From Alphaproteobacteria bacterium (GTDB lineage: Bacteria > Pseudomonadota > Alphaproteobacteria > SHVP01): a stretch of DNA of 64,000 nt. The number at the start of each line of letters is the position of its first letter. Position 1 is the first letter of the stretch. The stretch is taken from positions 85,118-149,117 of the forward strand of contig JAVJOO010000002.1 of the NCBI GenBank assembly GCA_040216735.1, read 5' to 3'. Positions 26,591-35,260 of the stretch are shown in pieces. Position numbers and translations under genes: made by a program. The notes under the pieces are model-generated. The model saw only the letters and a list, made by a program, of their open reading frames with translations, did no database searches and was not told where the DNA came from.

Positions 26591-29050
26591 ATGACCGCCG
26601 AAGCGCCCGACCCTCAGACACCCCACCCCATGCCGCCGACCGTCGGCTGGCGCTTGGTCGTCGCCCTTGCGGCCCTGCTGTGGGAAAGGGTGTGGCCCAG
26701 CCTGTGGCCGGCCCTCGCCATCGCCCTGATCTACGTAGCGCTGTCGCTGTTCGATGTTTGGGCGGTGACGCCGGGGTGGCTCCACCTCGGCCTCATGGCT
26801 GCCTTCGCCGCCGCGATTGCGAGTGCCCTCGGATACGGCCTGTGGCGTGTCGCGCTGCCCCGGGCCGGCCAGGCAAAACGCCGGCTCGAACAGGAAAGCG
26901 GCCTGCGCCACCGACCGCTGACGACCATCGACGATCGCCTCGCCACCGGTTCCGGCGATGCCGCCTCGGCGGCGCTGTGGGCGGAACACACCCGGCGTAC
27001 ACGCCGCAGCCTCGATCGTCTGCAGGTCGGATGGCCCCGGGCCGGGCTGGCACGCGCTGCAGACCCCTGGGGCTTGCGCATTATCGTGGCGTTGATCGTC
27101 GTCACCGCCTTTGCCGCAGCCGGGGACGACGCCCCGCGCCGCATGGCACTTGCCTTCCAGCCGGACTTCGCCGGCGTTGGCGGCGCGGGTGGGGTCACAA
27201 TTGACGCATGGATCGCACCGCCCGATTACACCGGCCAGCCGCCGATCTTTCTGCAACAGACCGCCGCGGGCGATGCCCAAACCATCGACGTGCCGACCGG
27301 GAGCGTGTTGTTCGCGCGGATCCACGGCGGACGCGGCTTGCCGCAACTGCGTATCGACGACTCGCAAACCGCCTTTACCGTCGTCGACAAATCGAACTTC
27401 GAGGTCGAGTACCCGCTGACCGACGGCGCGACGATCCGCTTCGAGCAACGCGACCGCGCCATCGCCCAGTGGTCGATCGCCATCGTGCCCGACCGCATAC
27501 CGGCGATCCGCTACACCGAGGAACCGGTCGCGACGGTGCGCCAAGCGCTGCGGCTCGATTTCGCGGCCAACGACGACTACGGGGTGGCCCGCGCCCAGGC
27601 CCATATTCGCCGCGCCGATAGCGACGACACTATGGCGCTCGATCTGCCGCTGCCCCAGCGCGACCGTACCGATATCGCCGAAACCAGTTTCCACGACCTG
27701 ACGCCGCACCCTTGGGCCGGCCTGCCGGTCATCATCCATCTCGAAGCGGTCGATCAGGCCGAGCAAAGCGGTGTCAGTTCGGAGATCGAGCTGATCCTGC
27801 CCGAGCGCGACTTCAAACATCCCGTCGCCAAGGAAATCGTCGAGCAGCGCCGGGTCCTGGCGCTTGCCCCCGACCGGCGCGAGCGGGTCGCCGACAGCCT
27901 CAGCCGGCTTTCCGCGCGTCCCGGCGCCTACTACGAGGACACCACCGCCTTCCTCGCCCTGCGCAGCGCGGTATGGCGCTTGCGCAACGTCGCGCCGTCG
28001 ACCGAGAGCGACGACGAGATCAGCGCCCTACTGTGGCAAACCGCACTCCGGATCGAGGACGGCACCCTGTCGCTGGCCGAACAGGAATTGCGCGCCGCCC
28101 AAGACCGCCTGATGGAAGCGCTGGCCGATCCCAACGCAACCGATGCCGAGATCAACCAGCGCATGCAGGAGGTGCGCGATGCGCTGGAGAAATTCCTTCA
28201 AGCCTTGGCCGAACGCGCGCTTCAAAACCAGCAAGCCGGCGACAACCAGGAAATCCCGCCTGGCCAAGCCCTCGAACAGGATCAGCTACAGCAATTGCTC
28301 GATCAGGCCCAGCGCCTGAGCGAAACCGGGGCCCGCGACGCCGCGCGGGATCTGCTGTCGCAACTTCGCGAATTGCTCGAGTCCCTGCGCGACGGCCGTG
28401 TCGCCCAGATGCCCGACGGCAGCAGCCAGGGCGAGGAAATGCTGCGCGACCTGAACGACCTCTTGCGGATGCAGCAGGAACTTCTCGACCGTACCTACCA
28501 GGAATCCCAGCGCGGCCAACGCGGCCAACAGCAGCCGGGTCAGGACGGCCAGCAGCCCGGCGAAGGCGACCAACAATCGCTTGCCGAGCGGCAGGAAGAA
28601 CTGCGCCGCAGGCTCGGCGAAATGATGCGCCGCCTCGGCGAACAAGGTGCCGATATTCCGGGCGCGTTGGGCCGCGCGGAACGCTCGATGGACAACGCCC
28701 GCGGCCAGCTCGAAGCCCGCCGCCCCGGCGACGCGGTCGATCCGATGACCGATGCGCTCGATCAACTTCGCCAGGGTGCAAACTCGGTGATCCGCGAAAT
28801 GCTAGAAGCCCTCGGCACCGATCCCGGATTGGACGACGGGCCCAACCCCTTTACCCGCGCCGGTCGCGACCCCTTCGGTCGACCGCAAAACGGCTTCGGC
28901 ATTTTGGACGACAGCCGCGTCGAAATACCGACCGAGTTCGACATCCAACAGGCCCGCGAAATCCTGCGCGAACTATACCGGCGTTCGGGCGACCGCCGCC
29001 GTCCGCAATTCGAACTGGATTACCTCGACCGGTTGCTGCGTCGCTTCTAG
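26591..29050 (+). CDS. DUF4175 / TIGR02302 family membrane-anchored protein
   Basis: An 819-residue alphaproteobacterial protein of unknown function. Two hydrophobic helices lie near residues 20-75 and a third near 155-175; the middle has beta-rich repeats with ARAQAHI and DRTDIAET; the last third is a long Gln/Glu/Asp/Arg-rich, low-complexity, probably helical region with many LL-x-LREL repeats. This matches the TIGR02302 low-complexity alphaproteobacterial family, found next to argH-lysA. A role at the envelope is plausible but unproven. The C-terminus overlaps a convergent receiver gene by four bases. Confidence 0.9.
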   Translation: MTAEAPDPQTPHPMPPTVGWRLVVALAALLWERVWPSLWPALAIALIYVALSLFDVWAVTPGWLHLGLMAAFAAAIASALGYGLWRVALPRAGQAKRRLEQESGLRHRPLTTIDDRLATGSGDAASAALWAEHTRRTRRSLDRLQVGWPRAGLARAADPWGLRIIVALIVVTAFAAAGDDAPRRMALAFQPDFAGVGGAGGVTIDAWIAPPDYTGQPPIFLQQTAAGDAQTIDVPTGSVLFARIHGGRGLPQLRIDDSQTAFTVVDKSNFEVEYPLTDGATIRFEQRDRAIAQWSIAIVPDRIPAIRYTEEPVATVRQALRLDFAANDDYGVARAQAHIRRADSDDTMALDLPLPQRDRTDIAETSFHDLTPHPWAGLPVIIHLEAVDQAEQSGVSSEIELILPERDFKHPVAKEIVEQRRVLALAPDRRERVADSLSRLSARPGAYYEDTTAFLALRSAVWRLRNVAPSTESDDEISALLWQTALRIEDGTLSLAEQELRAAQDRLMEALADPNATDAEINQRMQEVRDALEKFLQALAERALQNQQAGDNQEIPPGQALEQDQLQQLLDQAQRLSETGARDAARDLLSQLRELLESLRDGRVAQMPDGSSQGEEMLRDLNDLLRMQQELLDRTYQESQRGQRGQQQPGQDGQQPGEGDQQSLAERQEELRRRLGEMMRRLGEQGADIPGALGRAERSMDNARGQLEARRPGDAVDPMTDALDQLRQGANSVIREMLEALGTDPGLDDGPNPFTRAGRDPFGRPQNGFGILDDSRVEIPTEFDIQQAREILRELYRRSGDRRRPQFELDYLDRLLRRF

Positions 29051-29412
29051 AGCTCGGGCGGCAGGTGGCGGTCGATCACCGCGCCAAGCTCGTCCGGCGT
29101 GAGCGGTTTCGCCACCACCTCGGCGACGATCTTCTCCAACCCGCGCGCGCGGTCGCGCTCCGCGGCAAATCCCGTAATCAGCACGATCTTGATATTGGGG
29201 TGTTCCAGCGACGCCTGGAGCGCGAGCGAAATACCATCGAGCACCGGCATCCGGATATCGGCCAGCACGAGATCGTAGGGCGCAAGGTCGAGCGCACGGG
29301 CAGCTTCGGCACCGTCGGCCGCGAGCGTGACCCGGTGGCCGCGTCCGGCCACCACGCGGCGGATGAATTCGGCAACGATCGGATCGTCGTCGGCCACCAA
29401 CACCCGGCCCAT
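29047..29412 (-). CDS. Single-domain response regulator, CpdR-like
   Basis: A 121-residue stand-alone receiver domain. It has the acidic pocket DDD (8-10), phospho-acceptor Asp52 in LADIRMP, Thr80 in ITGFAAE and Lys102 in AKP. The I-T-G-F-A-A stretch resembles CpdR of Caulobacter, which controls ClpXP proteolysis in the cell cycle, but the C-terminus is different, so homology at that level is tentative. It is followed by hpt on the same strand after five bases. No adjacent kinase. Confidence 0.88.
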   Translation of the reverse strand: MGRVLVADDDPIVAEFIRRVVAGRGHRVTLAADGAEAARALDLAPYDLVLADIRMPVLDGISLALQASLEHPNIKIVLITGFAAERDRARGLEKIVAEVVAKPLTPDELGAVIDRHLPPEL

Positions 29413-29417
29413 CGCGG

Positions 29418-29984
29418 CTACTCCTGGCGCAGCACCCCAACGAAGGGCAGTTCTCGGTAGTAGTGAGCGAAGTCGAGGCCGTAGCCGACCACGAACCGGT
29501 CCGGGCAAACGAACCCGACATGGTCGGCGGCGATCGCCACTTTGCGTTTATTCGGCTTATCGAGGAACACACAAACGCTGACCGACTTCGCCCCGCGCCG
29601 CTCGATCAGGTCCTTGGCGAAGACCATCGTGCGACCGGATTCGAGAATATCGTCGATCAACAGCACATCCATCCCGGCGACGTCGTCGGTAATGTCGCGG
29701 GTGATTTGCACCGTCCCCGAACTCTCCGTGCCGGTGCCATAACTCGACAGCGTCAGGAAGTCGATGCGAGGGTGCATGCCGGCGCGGTGCAGCGCGCGAA
29801 TTAGGTCGGCGCAAAATACGAAGCTGCCCTTGAGGACGGCGATGACCATGCAGTTGCGGTCTATGCGTCCGGCGATTTCGTTTCCGAGTTCGTCGACGCG
29901 GCGCGCAATGGCGTCGGCGGCAAACAGAACGTCGACCTCGGCGCGCTCGTCCGCGACGGCGGACTCGAGCGACGCGCCGCTCAT
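29418..29984 (-). CDS. hpt: Hypoxanthine phosphoribosyltransferase
   Basis: A 188-residue type I phosphoribosyltransferase for purine salvage (hypoxanthine, possibly guanine, to nucleotides). The PRPP site is VLLIDDILESGRTMVFAKDL, preceded by VLKGSFVFCADLIRAL and the flexible LSSYGTGTESSG loop; the C-terminal DRFVVGYGLDFAHYYRELPF is purine-binding. Normal length. It overlaps the zinc-ribbon gene 29981-30709 by four bases. Confidence 0.97.
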   Translation of the reverse strand: MSGASLESAVADERAEVDVLFAADAIARRVDELGNEIAGRIDRNCMVIAVLKGSFVFCADLIRALHRAGMHPRIDFLTLSSYGTGTESSGTVQITRDITDDVAGMDVLLIDDILESGRTMVFAKDLIERRGAKSVSVCVFLDKPNKRKVAIAADHVGFVCPDRFVVGYGLDFAHYYRELPFVGVLRQE

Positions 29985-30709
29985 CCCGGCGCCTGGGTGA
30001 CGAAGGTGACCCGCAACCGGCGGGTTTCGCGCGGTGCGTCGATAATGCTGGTGCGATAGGAGAATTTGTCGAGCGGCCCCAGCACGCTAACCGGCGCGCG
30101 GAACTTCCACTCGGTCAATACCTCATCGGCTTCGTCCAGCAGGATGACCTGCATGATCGGCGGAACCGACCGGGTGGACCGGGTGACGTTCTGCACTTCA
30201 CCTTCGATGTCGATGACCAGCGTCCCTTCATCGTCACGGAAGTCGACCGCCGGGTTGCCCAGAACCTTCAAGCCTTCGCCGGGCGCGGTCACCGGCGGGT
30301 TGGTATCGAGGCGCGCTAGGTCGTAGGCGGTCTTGGCCGGGGGCCAGAAGGTGACGACCTCGACGCGGAAGAAATAGAGCCCGGCGATGACAGCCAGAAC
30401 GACGGCGGCTAGGACACCCCAGCCCATCCCCCCGCTGCCCGCGGCACGGCGCGATCGGCTGGCCCGACCGCGTTCGCGGCGCCGCGCCGCGGCCGGGGTG
30501 CGGCCACGCGCCGGACGCGCGGGTACGTCGAGCCCAAAATCGGGGACTTCAATATCGTCGCTTTCGACGATGACAGGCGCGGCACCAGTCTTCGGGCGCT
30601 CAGTCCACGAGTGTCCGCACCTCACGCATCGCAGCGCGCGACCGTGAGGAACCAGGACTTGAGCATCGAGCTGATACCGCGTACTGCAGTTCGGGCAAGT
30701 GACAATCAT
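29981..30709 (-). CDS. Zinc-ribbon (MJ0042-type) membrane protein
   Basis: A 242-residue protein with an N-terminal zinc ribbon, CPNCSTRYQLD and LRCVRCGHSW (two CxxC), a disordered Arg/Pro-rich stretch, a single helix near residues 100-120 and a C-terminal beta-rich periplasmic domain (about 130-242) that looks like DUF3426. Alphaproteobacteria place this gene divergently beside ftsE. Function is unknown; the cytoplasmic ribbon and external domain suggest a signalling or assembly role. Confidence 0.88.
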   Translation of the reverse strand: MIVTCPNCSTRYQLDAQVLVPHGRALRCVRCGHSWTERPKTGAAPVIVESDDIEVPDFGLDVPARPARGRTPAAARRRERGRASRSRRAAGSGGMGWGVLAAVVLAVIAGLYFFRVEVVTFWPPAKTAYDLARLDTNPPVTAPGEGLKVLGNPAVDFRDDEGTLVIDIEGEVQNVTRSTRSVPPIMQVILLDEADEVLTEWKFRAPVSVLGPLDKFSYRTSIIDAPRETRRLRVTFVTQAPG

Positions 30710-30838
30710 GCCTACGCGATTGATTTTACGGCCAAATCCTTATAGGCCCTTTGGCCGTATGCTGACAAGCGGGGCCGCTGGACGCTGCCCGCCGCCGCGT
30801 GCGATTCTGCCGCGCCCGCCCATGGAGATTGCCCCCGC

Positions 30839-31573
30839 GTGGTTCGTTTTGAGAACGTCGGAAAACGGTACGGGCACGGTCCGGAAGTCCTCCGCGACCT
30901 GACCTTCAGGCTGACGCCGGGGTCGTTTCATTTCCTGACCGGACCGTCGGGTGCGGGCAAAACCACGCTGTTGAAACTAATGTACCTGGCCCAGCGCCCG
31001 TCGCGCGGTACGATCGAAATGTTCGACCAGGATATCGGCAAAACCAAGCGGCGCGACCTGCCCTTGCTGCGCCGCCGTATCGGCGTGGTGTTCCAAGACT
31101 TCCGCCTGCTCGATCACCTCAGCGCCCTGGAGAACGTCGCCCTACCCCTGCGCATTGCCGGCGCCCGGCGCGAACAGATCGAATCGCACGTTGCGGAGTT
31201 GCTCTCCTGGGTCGGATTGGCAGGGCAGATCAACGCCCGCCCGCCGACGCTGTCGGACGGCGAAAAGCAGCGGGTCGCGATCGCCCGGGCGGTGATCGGT
31301 CGCCCCAACCTGCTCCTCGCCGACGAACCCACCGGCAACATCGACCTCGCCCAAGGTTTGCGCATCCTCCATTTGTTCGAGGAACTCAACAAGATCGGCA
31401 CGACCGTGGTCATCGCCACCCACGACCGCTCGCTTATCACCACCTTCGGGCGGCCCGAACTGCGGCTAGCGAACGGTGAACTGAGCGTCCACAAGACCCC
31501 CGCCCCGCCATCGTTGGACCCCGAACCAAACCGCGGCGAAACCGACGGCGGAACCGTGGCGGATCGACCATGA
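30839..31573 (+). CDS. ftsE: Cell division ATP-binding protein FtsE
   Basis: A 244-residue ABC ATPase partner of FtsX, which activates cell-wall amidases at the septum. Walker A GPSGAGKTT is at about 35-43, Q-loop VVFQDFRLL, signature LSDGEKQRVAIARA (Asp in place of the usual second Gly), and Walker B LLLADEPTGN. The start is a GTG at 30839 giving MVRFENVGKRYG, in accordance with the family. It overlaps ftsX by four bases (ATGA). The extended C-terminus with ETDGGTVAD is atypical but tolerable. Confidence 0.97.
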   Translation: MVRFENVGKRYGHGPEVLRDLTFRLTPGSFHFLTGPSGAGKTTLLKLMYLAQRPSRGTIEMFDQDIGKTKRRDLPLLRRRIGVVFQDFRLLDHLSALENVALPLRIAGARREQIESHVAELLSWVGLAGQINARPPTLSDGEKQRVAIARAVIGRPNLLLADEPTGNIDLAQGLRILHLFEELNKIGTTVVIATHDRSLITTFGRPELRLANGELSVHKTPAPPSLDPEPNRGETDGGTVADRP

Positions 31574-32460
31574 TCCCGCGCCGAGGCGATTTGCCGCTCG
31601 GCGGCGACGCCAACCGCCGCTTCATTCCGTTGATCGTCGGGGCGATGGTCTATCTCGCTGCCTTGGCCCTGGCCGGCACCTTCGCGCTCGACCGGACCGT
31701 GCAGCAATGGAGCGACGGGTTGCGCGGTGCGCTGACGGTCCAGTTGCCCGGCGTGGCCCAGGACCCGGAGGGCGCCGAGGCCCAGACCCGGATCGATACA
31801 GCGGTCGCCATGCTGCGCGAAACCGCCGGCATCCTGAGCGCAAGGCCCTTGCCCCACGCCCAGGCCCAGGCACTGCTTGAACCCTGGCTCGGCGCCGGCG
31901 ACTTGCCTGAAAACCTCGCCATTCCCATCATCGTCGACGTCACCATCGACCCCGCCAGTCGGCTCAACTTCGAAGACCTGGCGCAACGCTTGGAAGACAC
32001 GATCCCCGGTGCACGACTCAGCGACAACGGCGTCTTCCTCCAGCGTCTCGTCACCTTGGCGCGCGTGGTGCAATTGGTTGGGGGCGTCGTCGTTCTGATC
32101 GTCGGCATCGCCACGGTATCGATCGTCGTCTTCGCCACCCGTGCCGGCATGACCTCGCACCGCGACACGATCGAACTGCTGCACTTGATCGGCGCGCGCG
32201 ACCGCTACATCGCCCGGCGGTTCGTCGCCCATGCGCTGTGGTACGGCCTGCTCGGCGGCGTCATCGGGTTGATCTTGGCGACCCTCACGCTGGTCGCGCT
32301 CGCGCTGGCGGCCCAGGGAGTGGACGACACGGTACTGCCCCGCCTGTCCCTCGGCCTGACTGCCTGGGTCGCGTTGCTGTGCGTGCCCATTGTCTCGGCC
32401 GTGATCGCCATGATCACCGCGCGGATCACCGTGATGCGTGCCCTGCGGCGACTGCCCTGA
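31570..32460 (+). CDS. ftsX: Cell division membrane protein FtsX
   Basis: A 296-residue four-helix permease-like protein. Helix 1 follows GDANRRFIPLIVGAMVY, a periplasmic domain occupies about 50-150 (it contacts amidase activators), and three helices follow from about 165, around LVGGVVVLIVGIATVSIVVF. It contains HRDTIELLHLIGARDRYIARRFVAHA, the coupling helix typical of FtsX. Overlaps ftsE; cotranslated. Confidence 0.95.
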   Translation: MIPRRGDLPLGGDANRRFIPLIVGAMVYLAALALAGTFALDRTVQQWSDGLRGALTVQLPGVAQDPEGAEAQTRIDTAVAMLRETAGILSARPLPHAQAQALLEPWLGAGDLPENLAIPIIVDVTIDPASRLNFEDLAQRLEDTIPGARLSDNGVFLQRLVTLARVVQLVGGVVVLIVGIATVSIVVFATRAGMTSHRDTIELLHLIGARDRYIARRFVAHALWYGLLGGVIGLILATLTLVALALAAQGVDDTVLPRLSLGLTAWVALLCVPIVSAVIAMITARITVMRALRRLP

Positions 32461-32464
32461 TCCG

Positions 32465-33010
32465 ATGTTGGTCCTGCTCGATCGCGATGGCGTACTCAAC
32501 GAAGACCGCGCCGACTTCGTCAAATCTCCAGCCGAATTGGTCATGGTGCCCGGCGCGGCGGCGGCGGTCGCGCGGCTCAACGCCGCCGGTCACACCGTCG
32601 CGGTGGTCAGCAATCAATCCGGCGTTGGGCGAGGCCTCATGACCGAGGGCGACCTCAGTGCCGTCAACGCCGCCCTGGGCGACGCCGTCGCTGCCGCCGG
32701 CGGCCAGATCGATGCCGTCATCGTCTGTACCGATCCGCCGTGGGCCGCCACCGATCGGCGCAAACCCGGCCCCGGGATGCTGCGTGAAGCCTTGACCCAA
32801 TTCGCCGCCGCGCCCGCCGACGCCGTGATGATCGGCGACGCGGTGCGCGATTTGGAAGCCGCTGCCGCGCTCGGTATCCGCCGCATTCTGGTGCGGACCG
32901 GCAAGGGTCGCGCCGCCGAAACCGCGCTGCCGCCTGCACTCCAGCCGGTCGACGTCTACGACGACCTCGCGGCCGCGGTAGACGTCCTGATCGCGACGGG
33001 GCAACCATGA
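32465..33010 (+). CDS. gmhB: D-glycero-manno-heptose-1,7-bisphosphate phosphatase (HAD-IIIA)
   Basis: A 181-residue HAD superfamily phosphatase, likely of ADP-heptose synthesis for lipopolysaccharide. Motif I DRDGVLNED, motif II SNQSGVGRG, motif III RKPGPGM, and motif IV IGDAVRDLEAA are in order. The usual zinc site between motifs II and III has C-x-P (VCTDPPW) but few other Cys, so the zinc-less variant or a histidinol-phosphatase-like role is possible. I start at the ATG at 32465 because the frame's N-terminal extension is not family-like. It overlaps plsC by four bases. Confidence 0.85.
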   Translation: MLVLLDRDGVLNEDRADFVKSPAELVMVPGAAAAVARLNAAGHTVAVVSNQSGVGRGLMTEGDLSAVNAALGDAVAAAGGQIDAVIVCTDPPWAATDRRKPGPGMLREALTQFAAAPADAVMIGDAVRDLEAAAALGIRRILVRTGKGRAAETALPPALQPVDVYDDLAAAVDVLIATGQP

Positions 33011-33729
33011 GCCTCGCCCGCGCCCTCGCTTTCCAAATCGCCTTTTGGCTGTGGTCGGCGGCGATCAACCTCGCCTGGCTGCCCTCGCTGGCGATGTCAC
33101 CGCTGGCGACGGTGCGCGGCCAGACGATCTGGGCGCACGGGGTGATGGTCCTGCTGCGGCTGTTGGTCGGCATTCGCTACGAGATTCGCGGCCGCGAGAA
33201 CATTCCGCCGGGTGCCGTGCTGATCGCCGCCAAGCATCAGTCGGCCTGGGACACGATGATCTTCCATATTATCGCCCACGATCCCGCCATCGTGATGAAA
33301 GCCGAACTTCTGAAGATCCCGGTCTACGGCTGGTACTGCCGCCACTCGCGCATGATCCCGATCGACCGCGACACCGGCTCGAAGGCGATCCGCACCATGG
33401 TCGACGCCGCCAAGGCCGCCGCAGGCGCGCAGCGCCCCATCGTGATCTTCCCCCAAGGCACCCGCGTCGCACCGGGCGCGGACGCCCCCTACCTGCCCGG
33501 CGTCGCCGCGCTTTACCGTCAGCTTGGCATTCCGGTGGTGCCGGTCGCGCTCAACTCCGGCGTCTTCTGGCCGCGCCGCTCGATCCGCCGCAAACCCGGC
33601 ACCATCGTCCTTGAATACCTGCCACCGATCGAACCGGGCTTAACCCGCAAGGACTTCATGGCCCGGTTGGAAACCGCAATCGAACAGGGCTCTGGTCGAT
33701 TGGCCAAAGAAGCAGCACTCAAGAACTAG
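33007..33729 (+). CDS. Lysophospholipid acyltransferase (PlsC family)
   Basis: A 240-residue 1-acyl-glycerol-3-phosphate acyltransferase-like enzyme. Hydrophobic N-terminal helix(es) about 5-55, catalytic block AAKHQSAWDTM (H-x4-D motif), GWYCRHSRMIPIDRD, block III FPQGTRVAPG, and VPVALNSGVFW. It makes phosphatidic acid or acylates another lysolipid. Overlaps gmhB by four bases. Its stop overlaps the stop of the convergent low-GC gene by the four-base CTAG. Confidence 0.93.
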   Translation: MSLARALAFQIAFWLWSAAINLAWLPSLAMSPLATVRGQTIWAHGVMVLLRLLVGIRYEIRGRENIPPGAVLIAAKHQSAWDTMIFHIIAHDPAIVMKAELLKIPVYGWYCRHSRMIPIDRDTGSKAIRTMVDAAKAAAGAQRPIVIFPQGTRVAPGADAPYLPGVAALYRQLGIPVVPVALNSGVFWPRRSIRRKPGTIVLEYLPPIEPGLTRKDFMARLETAIEQGSGRLAKEAALKN

Positions 33730-34472
33730 GCTGCGCCAATTCTGTCTAGTTGTCGGTCAATAGCGGAAAATGGAACGATGGTTGCCACAGTTTGGAGCAA
33801 ATTGAGGTCGGCGGAAGCCCATTTGTCCTGGTCGTCGTAAACGATCCTTTGAATAATCGTCGAATCGTCAACTTGCTTGAGGTCAAGGTGAGCAACTGCT
33901 TTGGCATTAATTGAAGCTGCATCTGGCAAAACAGCATCCATAACAAGTCTCTTCTTTGAGCCAATATCGACCACATTGTCGAAGTGATATTGTCTAGTGC
34001 TCTGGCCTGTTAGCACCGAGTGGGAATGTATCCGCTCTTCTGAGAACCTTAGTTGCAAGACCCGCCTTAGCTCCTCCTTCAAATCCCTTCTAAGTCGAAT
34101 CTTGAATTTGTCTAATCCGGCTTTAGCAGCCGCGCTCGACGCGTTTGCAACCAAGACCACCATCGATGGCAGCCTCTCGATTGGAACACTTGGTGAGTAG
34201 ATTGCGCCTTTGTCGTGCCTTAAACCGGCTCGTTTGCAGAAGGGGTGTAACAAACGATCAGCATCTTCAACTTTCAGTCCGTGCGCGGATATCTCGTCAA
34301 TTGCACCGCCCTCATCGGATACCCTGATCTCGAGAGCTCCGCCGGTTACATATACGGTTACCGAGGAGTTGCTGGGATATAGACAGTGTGTGGGAACTGC
34401 TATTCGACTGCCTGCCTCGGCAATAGCAAGGTATGCATCTAGGAGATGTTTCACGACGCCCATTTCGCTCAT
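33726..34472 (-). CDS. DUF1828/DUF1829-like protein, second gene of low-GC cassette
   Basis: A 248-residue soluble protein. Residues about 22-65 have PTHCLYPSNSSVTVYV and LEIRVSDEGGAIDEI, the strand pattern of DUF1828; residues about 150-240 have SVLTGQSTRQYHFDNVVDI and IIQRIVYDD ending in IVPFS, the strand/helix pattern of DUF1829. This pair is usually found in phage- or defence-linked proteins, though function is unproven. Codons are much richer in A/T than in neighbours. Its ATG overlaps the stop of the upstream gene (ATGA). Horizontal gain is likely. The assignment rests on pattern, not on a search. Confidence 0.7.
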   Translation of the reverse strand: MSEMGVVKHLLDAYLAIAEAGSRIAVPTHCLYPSNSSVTVYVTGGALEIRVSDEGGAIDEISAHGLKVEDADRLLHPFCKRAGLRHDKGAIYSPSVPIERLPSMVVLVANASSAAAKAGLDKFKIRLRRDLKEELRRVLQLRFSEERIHSHSVLTGQSTRQYHFDNVVDIGSKKRLVMDAVLPDAASINAKAVAHLDLKQVDDSTIIQRIVYDDQDKWASADLNLLQTVATIVPFSAIDRQLDRIGAA

Positions 34473-34981
34473 AGCAATCTCCCTCTGGGCGGCAACTCAA
34501 ACACCGGTTCATGAAACGCGATCATAGTCTCACCGCAGAACCACCGAAAAGCGTTCTCCCAATGCCTGATCGCATTTGGCAGTGACCTTGCACAGGGCAT
34601 ATCGGGCAGGGTACTTCTGGTTGATAAATGTCGATTGTCATTCCATGCATGATAGTGCGGACCTACAATCGAGTACTCTCCCCCCAGGGAATCGACACGG
34701 TCGGCAGGATTGGTATGCCGTTTGTAGTCAGGCTCAAAATCCAGGCGCCAGATACAGTGGTTTCTGTACTGGAGGACAATGGTGAAGCGAAGCCCGCTTT
34801 CTTCTGGATAGGCCGTCGTGCAGAATTCGGCGTTTGTCGACTCGCCATTGACGAGAATCGGTAATGACGATCTCATCTCGCCCGAGCGGCTACCCTCGAC
34901 CCAGGTCGGTGCGCCTGCAAGTTCCTTCGGTGCCGCGAGAAACCCATCGACAAGTTCTGCTGCTGTGGGCTCATCCACCAT
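34469..34981 (-). CDS. Unknown protein, first gene of low-GC cassette
   Basis: A 170-residue soluble protein of no family I can name with confidence. The middle forms beta strands (LRFTIVLQYRNHCIWRLDF) and the C-terminal third has GPHYHAWNDNRH, then PNAIRHWENAFRWFCGETMI. The pattern of a conserved Pro-His-x-His-plus-WF helix recurs in small proteins that accompany DUF1828/1829 or toxin genes. I chose the ATG at 34981 (MVDEPTAAEL); the frame is open upstream to 35290, but that stretch does not look coding and contains stop-free by chance. No clear ribosome site is visible, so the start is uncertain. Confidence 0.6.
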   Translation of the reverse strand: MVDEPTAAELVDGFLAAPKELAGAPTWVEGSRSGEMRSSLPILVNGESTNAEFCTTAYPEESGLRFTIVLQYRNHCIWRLDFEPDYKRHTNPADRVDSLGGEYSIVGPHYHAWNDNRHLSTRSTLPDMPCARSLPNAIRHWENAFRWFCGETMIAFHEPVFELPPRGRLL

Positions 34982-35260
34982 GTCGGAAAGTATCGTTGTT
35001 GCCCGCCAGCTAGGCCAGCAGGATCGCTGTGTATAACTCTGTATATAAAACTGGCCGTTGTCACAAATAGGATCCCCAGAAATCCCGCTGTGACCCAGCC
35101 AATGATCAGTGGATAACTCGAACAACCTGGAACAATCCTTATATATCAATTTGTTAGACTGCGCTCCGGCTGTGAGAACATTTCTAGAACATCTGCGTTG
35201 ACGCCCCCACGGGGCCGGGCCTACCATCGCCGCCCACCTCCCCTCGCCCGAGTACGCGCC
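34982..35260. other. A+T-rich spacer between cassette and nrdJ
   Basis: About 280 bases, notably A+T-rich from 34990 to 35190, with TATATA tracts at 35042-35047 and 35139-35144. These may hold a promoter for the minus-strand cassette. From about 35200 the composition returns to the local norm. I see no gene and no B12 riboswitch hallmark. Confidence 0.5.

Noticed and set aside
35040..35260. A cobalamin riboswitch ahead of nrdJ
   Set aside because: I could not find a B12 box or the folded core; only a loose similarity near 35090-35115.
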